A stretch of DNA of 6,397 bases from Nitrososphaerota archaeon (GTDB lineage Archaea; Thermoproteota; Nitrososphaeria; Nitrososphaerales; UBA183). Positions 5,100-6,397 of this stretch are shown piece by piece. Location of the stretch: NCBI GenBank assembly GCA_029784795.1, contig JAFMAW010000051.1:1-6397 (forward strand), read 5' to 3'. Every line of letters starts with the position of its first letter. The stretch's first letter is position 1. The notes under the pieces are model-generated. The model ran no database searches. It was not told the DNA's origin and worked only from the letters and a program-made list of their open reading frames with translations. Both the position numbers and the translations under genes were made by a program.

Positions 5100-5489
5100 T
5101 CAGGCCTTCCTGAATTCCAAGGCCGCGGAGTTCATGCAGTAGCGGAGCCCGGTAGGCTTGGGGCCGTCGTCGAACACGTGACCCAGATGGACGCCGCAGT
5201 TGGCGCACGTAACCTCTGTCCTGGTCATCCCGAAGCTGCGGTCGGCCTCTTCCTTGATCGCGGTTTCTGAGACAGGCCGGAAGAAGCTGGGCCACCCCGT
5301 GCCCGACTCGAACTTGGTGTCCGAGCTGAAAAGCGGGGCGCCGCAGACCACGCAGTGATAGACCCCGGCCTCGTGGCTGTCCCAGTATTTGCCTGTGAAA
5401 GGCGCCTCCGTCCCCTTGAGGAAGCAGACGTCAACGGCCTCCCGGTCCAGCTGAGCCTTCTTCTTCGCCATCTCCTCCTTGGTGAGCAT
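5100..5489 (-). CDS. msrB: Peptide-methionine (R)-S-oxide reductase MsrB
   Basis: A 129-residue cytosolic enzyme that reduces the R-epimer of methionine sulfoxide in proteins, repairing oxidative damage. The family landmarks are complete. Two CxxC pairs that would bind structural zinc are present: Cys46/Cys49 in [11 protein letters not shown] and Cys95/Cys98 in [17 protein letters not shown]. The substrate-pocket motif GTGWPSF is at 63-69 and the catalytic cysteine is Cys118 in [10 protein letters not shown]. It is Cys, not selenocysteine. The length matches stand-alone MsrB, with no MsrA fusion. I see no obvious resolving cysteine at the position used by some bacterial MsrBs ([12 protein letters not shown] has none); Cys22 near the N-terminus is the only other cysteine. 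A TATA box at 5513-5520 lies about 27 bases before the ATG, predicting a leaderless transcript. The gene is divergent from the ParB-like gene. Confidence 0.97.
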   Translation of the reverse strand: MLTKEEMAKKKAQLDREAVDVCFLKGTEAPFTGKYWDSHEAGVYHCVVCGAPLFSSDTKFESGTGWPSFFRPVSETAIKEEADRSFGMTRTEVTCANCGVHLGHVFDDGPKPTGLRYCMNSAALEFRKA

Positions 5490-5512
5490 CTACGCGAGGA
5501 CAGGGGAGCAGG

Positions 5513-5520
5513 TATAAAAT
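5513..5520 (-). promoter_or_regulatory. TATA box of msrB
   Basis: The minus strand reads ATTTTATA (plus strand TATAAAAT), centred about 27 bases upstream of the msrB ATG at 5489. That is the classic archaeal spacing for a transcript starting at the start codon. It lies in the 101-base divergent interval shared with the ParB-like gene. Confidence 0.68.
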
Positions 5521-5547
5521 TGAAGCCGTCCCGCGTGACGCGGCCGG

Positions 5548-5557
5548 ATATTCTTAA
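5548..5557 (+). promoter_or_regulatory. TATA-like box of the ParB-like gene
   Basis: ATATTCTTAA is the A/T-rich block nearest ATG 5591. Transcription would start near 5580, giving a leader of about 10 bases without a clear Shine-Dalgarno sequence. It lies only about 30 bases from the msrB TATA box, so the two divergent promoters could interfere or share a regulator. Confidence 0.5.
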
Positions 5558-5590
5558 GAGGAGCCGCAGGATTCGACGGTTTGGCCCACC

Positions 5591-6397
5591 ATGGCGAAGT
5601 TCAGCTCGGCGCAGGAGAACTGGAAGGAGCAGACCGGGAGCATAGTGTCAGTCGAGATATCGAAGCTGTTCGTTGGGAAGACCAACGTCCGCAAGTCGCC
5701 GGGAGACGTCGGAGACCTCGTAGACTCGGTAAAGGAGAAGGGAATCCTGGAACCCGTGCTCGCCAGGCCCATCGGCGGAAGGTACGAGCTGGTCGTCGGG
5801 TCGCGAAGGTTCGAGGCTGCGAAAATCGCCGGGCTCAAGAAGATGCCATCGATAGTGAGGCCCATGACCGATGAAGAAGCGATCATAGTCTCCCTCGTCG
5901 AGAACATCCAGAGGAGGGACATCGAGCCCGAAGAGGAGTACGACGCCATCCTGGCGCTGAAGAAAGCTAACCCGCGCGCCTATGGCACGTCCGAACAGGT
6001 CGCCAGGGCCCTCGGCAAGTCAAGGAGATATGTGGAAGACAGGATAAGCGCGGTCGAGGTCGTGCGCAACATAAGAAGGGAGACCAGAGCCGACATCACC
6101 GTCAAGCAGGCCCCCCTTCCCAAAGAGCGAAAGGAGGGTGTTTTGCCCGTGAGGCACGCGACGTTCCTCCACCGGGCCGAGGAGGCATCGACCGTCCAGG
6201 AGCTCCCCAAGAGGGAGAGGGCCACGCAGCTGAAGGAGCTGGCCGAGACCATCGCGCCGATGACCACCTTCCACGAGGCGGGGCTGATCATGGTGAGGTT
6301 GCCGTCGAGAATCGGCCGCTTCCAGTGGATCTGGTGCGTGCGCGGGTTGCGCAGTCCGGTCACCAGGCGCGGCTCGAAGCTCAGTCCGCGCGCGGCG
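5591..6397 (+). CDS. ParB/Srx-domain DNA-binding protein with HTH (partial, 3' end off the window)
   Basis: The frame opens at ATG 5591 and is open to the window edge (269 codons seen, no stop). Residues about 18-110 form a ParB N-terminal (ParB/sulfiredoxin) domain: VSVEISKLFVGKTNVRK, GILEPVLARP, VVGSRRFEAAKIAGLKKMPSIVR (70-73 is GSRR, equivalent to the GERRxR nucleotide-binding box) and VENIQRRDIEPEEE (ENIQR box, 104-108). A helix-turn-helix follows at about 131-155 (YGTSEQVARALGKSRRYVEDRISAV). ParB family proteins load on DNA as CTP-switched clamps in chromosome or plasmid partition. In archaea many such proteins are not paired with ParA, and no parA is visible here, so a partition role is unproven. 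In the third box the usual second arginine is Glu75. The last ~35 residues have a different codon style (CGC arginines) and may not belong to this protein. Confidence 0.85.
   Translation, partial: MAKFSSAQENWKEQTGSIVSVEISKLFVGKTNVRKSPGDVGDLVDSVKEKGILEPVLARPIGGRYELVVGSRRFEAAKIAGLKKMPSIVRPMTDEEAIIVSLVENIQRRDIEPEEEYDAILALKKANPRAYGTSEQVARALGKSRRYVEDRISAVEVVRNIRRETRADITVKQAPLPKERKEGVLPVRHATFLHRAEEASTVQELPKRERATQLKELAETIAPMTTFHEAGLIMVRLPSRIGRFQWIWCVRGLRSPVTRRGSKLSPRAA

Noticed and set aside
5980..6363. 127-residue minus-strand open frame opposite the ParB-like gene
   Set aside because: Most of it is antisense to the ParB HTH and linker region. Only the part above about 6290 looks possibly real, which is reported as a candidate junction rather than as a gene.
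1..6397. CRISPR array, insertion sequence or defence system
   Set aside because: No regularly spaced direct repeats, no transposase or nuclease/helicase effector gene, and no terminal inverted repeats with a target duplication were found.

Overview
The window looks like high-G+C archaeal DNA. Most genes are preceded by A/T-rich TATA-like boxes about 27-37 bases before the start codon, giving leaderless or very short-leader transcripts. Shine-Dalgarno sequences are nearly absent, arginine is mostly encoded by AGG/AGA, and gene spacing is compact. The style (a ParB-domain protein with HTH, a cysteine synthase-like enzyme, cytosolic HtrA) would fit a soil or sediment member of the Nitrososphaeria (Thaumarchaeota) or a neighbouring lineage. 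That placement is inference; no rRNA or lineage marker is present.

Layout. (1) 1-134, minus: the N-terminus of a membrane-anchored protein running off the left edge. It is divergent from (2) 263-880, plus, a winged-helix protein with an unassigned C-terminal domain, and (3) 932-1867, plus, an HtrA/DegP-type serine protease with a PDZ domain and no signal peptide. Genes 2 and 3 probably share a transcript. (4) 2010-2468, plus: an unrecognised conserved-looking helical protein. (5) 2589-4127, plus: a PLP-dependent cysteine synthase-like enzyme fused to a rhodanese-like domain. (6) 4159-4698, minus: a small HExxE protein of unknown function, convergent with gene 5. (7) 4699-5099: about 400 bases with no credible gene but many inverted repeats. 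(8) 5100-5489, minus: methionine-(R)-sulfoxide reductase MsrB. (9) From 5591, plus: a ParB/HTH protein cut by the right edge and divergent from msrB.

Functional reading. MsrB (repair of oxidised methionine), the cytosolic HtrA-like protease (protein quality control) and the cysteine synthase-rhodanese fusion (sulfur transfer) suggest a loose sulfur/redox/proteostasis theme. No single pathway or defence system ties all the genes together. The most interesting items are the two-domain PLP-rhodanese protein, the structured 4.7-5.1 kb intergenic region with an operator-like palindrome, the hairpin abutting the protease start codon, the uncharacterised HExxE protein, and a possible assembly junction in the last ~100 bases. 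I found no mobile element, CRISPR array, tRNA or rRNA.
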